Positions 62,662-64,000 of a DNA stretch of 64,000 nt are shown one piece after another. The notes under the pieces are model-generated. The model ran no database searches and was not told the DNA's origin. It saw only the letters and a list, made by a program, of their open reading frames with translations. Positions within the stretch are counted from its first letter, which is position 1, and each line of letters starts with the position of its first letter. Made by a program: the position numbers and the translations under genes. Source of the DNA: Bacillus sp. E(2018) (GTDB lineage Bacteria; Bacillota; Bacilli; Bacillales; Fictibacillaceae); NCBI RefSeq assembly GCF_005503015.1, contig NZ_SCOL01000001.1, positions 1 to 64,000 on the forward strand, given 5' to 3'.

Positions 62662-62707
62662 GGAGCCGCCCTCATGAGTTCGCGTGTAGGGTGGCTTTTA
62701 TTTTATC
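62662..62707 (+). terminator. Hairpin between the binding protein and permease genes
   Basis: Stem AGCCGCCCT/AGGGTGGCT (62664-62672 with 62688-62696), followed by TTTATTTT. Such a partial terminator would keep the binding protein in excess over the permease. Confidence 0.72.
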
Positions 62708-62763
62708 CATACATTTCAATTACACACCATTAACAAAGAGAATGAAAAGGGGAGGACAATGGC

Positions 62764-63423
62764 ATGTTTGATCTCGCACACATTTTAGACGTATTAGTAG
62801 AAAGTTATCCACTCTTCATGAAGGGACTTTGGGTTACACTTCAACTTACCTTTGTATCCGTTTTGATTGGTACGGTAATCGGGCTCATTTTTGCGTTATT
62901 TAAAATCTCAGGAATTAAAGTTCTGAATTGGATAGCGAACATTTATATTGCACTTATTCGCGGTACCCCATTGATCGTACAGATTTTTATCTTTTACTTT
63001 GGTCTAGCGGAATTGGGGATTTCTGCCTTCTGGTCGGCGGCTTTTGGACTTGCTATGCATAATGGTGCTTATATTGCGGAGATCTTCAGAGGTTCTATTC
63101 AATCGGTAGATAAAGGGCAGATGGAGGCAGGACGTTCATTAGGTATGACATATGGTTTGGCGATGAGAAGAATCATACTGCCACAAGCCTTTAAACGAGC
63201 ACTGCCACCTTTAGGTAACCAGTTTATAATCGGTCTGAAGGATTCATCTCTTGCATCTTTTATTGCCCTTAACGAGTTGTTCAGTATTGCAACGACACAA
63301 GGATCTAGAACATTTGATGAGATGACATACCTGATTATCGTAGGTCTATACTATCTAATACTCGTTCTTCTTTTCACTTTACTTGTTAATCTTTTAGAGA
63401 AGAAACTATCAGCTGGGGAATAG
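62764..63423 (+). CDS. Amino acid ABC transporter permease
   Basis: Membrane permease of 219 aa with five hydrophobic segments. The His/Glu/Gln-type permease signature is clear: RGTPLIVQIFIFYFGL and the EAA loop EAGRSLGMTYGLAMRRIILPQA (given by ends; about residues 121-142), which docks on the ATPase. It starts after GGGGAGGAC. The ATPase gene begins 12 bases after it. Confidence 0.93.
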   Translation: MFDLAHILDVLVESYPLFMKGLWVTLQLTFVSVLIGTVIGLIFALFKISGIKVLNWIANIYIALIRGTPLIVQIFIFYFGLAELGISAFWSAAFGLAMHNGAYIAEIFRGSIQSVDKGQMEAGRSLGMTYGLAMRRIILPQAFKRALPPLGNQFIIGLKDSSLASFIALNELFSIATTQGSRTFDEMTYLIIVGLYYLILVLLFTLLVNLLEKKLSAGE

Positions 63424-63435
63424 GAGGTGTCTGAG

Positions 63436-64000
63436 TTGAAAAAAGAAATGATACGCATTGAAAACTTGAAAAAGAGTTTTGGAGATCTAGAAGTCTTAAA
63501 AGAAGTGAATTTAAACGTACAAGAGAGCGAAGTTGTAGTCTTAATTGGTGCCAGTGGTTCTGGAAAAAGTACTCTTCTCAGATGCATCAATTTCCTTGAG
63601 ATTAAAAACGGTGGAAGAATTGTCATTGAAGGGGAAGAAATCGACCCGAAAACACATAACTTAAACGAAGTACGCCAAAGAGTAGGAATGGTATTTCAAC
63701 ACTTTAACTTGTTTCCACACAAAACGGTATTGGAAAATGTGATTGAAGCCCCTCTTCATATGAAAAACCAAAGTAAATCAGAAGCAGAACAGGAAGCAAG
63801 AGCTTTACTAGGAAAAGTAGGTCTTTCTGATAAAGCAGATGTTTATCCAGCGAAGTTATCGGGTGGACAAAAGCAGCGTGTCGCTATCGCAAGAGCGCTT
63901 GCGATGAAACCAGATATCATGCTTTTTGATGAACCAACGTCAGCACTCGATCCAGAACTTGTAGGAGAGGTGCTCGCTACGATGAAAGAGCTAGCGCAAG
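63436..64000 (+). CDS. Amino acid ABC transporter ATP-binding protein, partial
   Basis: ATPase subunit cut by the window end; 188 codons are present of an expected 240 or so. Walker [10 protein letters not shown] (about residues 35-43), Q-loop [10 protein letters not shown], signature LSGGQKQR and Walker [15 protein letters not shown] are intact. The start is TTG at 63436, eight bases after AGGAGG; a GTG at 63427 is in frame but falls on that site. It completes the binding-protein/permease/ATPase operon for a polar amino acid. Confidence 0.92.
   Translation, partial: MKKEMIRIENLKKSFGDLEVLKEVNLNVQESEVVVLIGASGSGKSTLLRCINFLEIKNGGRIVIEGEEIDPKTHNLNEVRQRVGMVFQHFNLFPHKTVLENVIEAPLHMKNQSKSEAEQEARALLGKVGLSDKADVYPAKLSGGQKQRVAIARALAMKPDIMLFDEPTSALDPELVGEVLATMKELAQ

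Overview
The window is a low-GC Firmicute chromosome segment from an aerobic, spore-forming member of the Bacillaceae. Ribosome binding sites are strong AAGGAGG types, TTG and GTG starts are common, and sporulation genes are present (lytH, yutC, yutH, a Spo0E-like gene). Most of the gene order follows the B. subtilis yunA-yut-yum-yui-yug region. Fictibacillus or a near relative is my guess; the genus cannot be proved from this sequence alone. I see no rRNA or tRNA genes, prophage, transposase genes or CRISPR.

Layout. 1-8250: a 20-bp tandem repeat, lytH, lipA, yutC, yutD, two small genes, yutE, a SufR-like regulator, yutF, yutG and yutH. 8335-20046: a block foreign to that order, holding a 2-hydroxyacid dehydrogenase, a short-chain dehydrogenase and a complete argCJBD-carAB-argF operon, bracketed by two direct copies of a dispersed palindromic repeat. 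20108-24240: yutI, yuzD, a His-rich small protein, yutJ, yuzB and yutK. 24592-29134: ribU under an FMN riboswitch, dapF, a divergent HxlR regulator/nitroreductase pair and mqnE. 29447-33794: spo0E-like, yutM, small genes, yumC, yumB and a Nudix hydrolase. 34046-40489: yuiA, yuiB, yuiC, a BtuF-like gene, yuiD, a DUF309 gene, pepA and yuiF. 40536-45297: capA-like, kynU-kynB and a small gene coupled to cvfC. 45352-58464: yugF, small genes, an aspartase/fumarase-family lyase, asnB, yugI, yuzA, yugJ, pgi, yugN, yugO, then rsgI with a truncated sigI, and a Mistic (mstX) gene. 58571-64000: a membrane protein, a flavin reductase, a three-PAS histidine kinase and a polar amino acid ABC transporter cut by the window end.

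Functional themes. Arginine is made from glutamate as far as citrulline by one operon with ARG-box-like sites in front of argC and carA. Fe-S metabolism is spread over lipA, yutI, yutM, the SufR-like regulator and CvfC (Nfu_N domain). Respiration is represented by the NDH-2 enzymes YutJ and YumB, YumC and MqnE. Sporulation and spore wall functions come from LytH, YutC, YutH, the Spo0E-like protein and possibly the kinase.

Most unusual content. (1) A SigI-like protein that keeps only the C-terminal domain of SigI, placed directly before rsgI, whose product has Asp-Pro where relatives are expected to have Asn-Pro and carries a 15-bp/5-residue tandem repeat. (2) A Mistic homologue separated from its usual partner channel YugO. 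(3) A family of dispersed palindromic repeats in which individual copies carry different hairpin insertions. Several genes under 60 codons were also found by reading the sequence.
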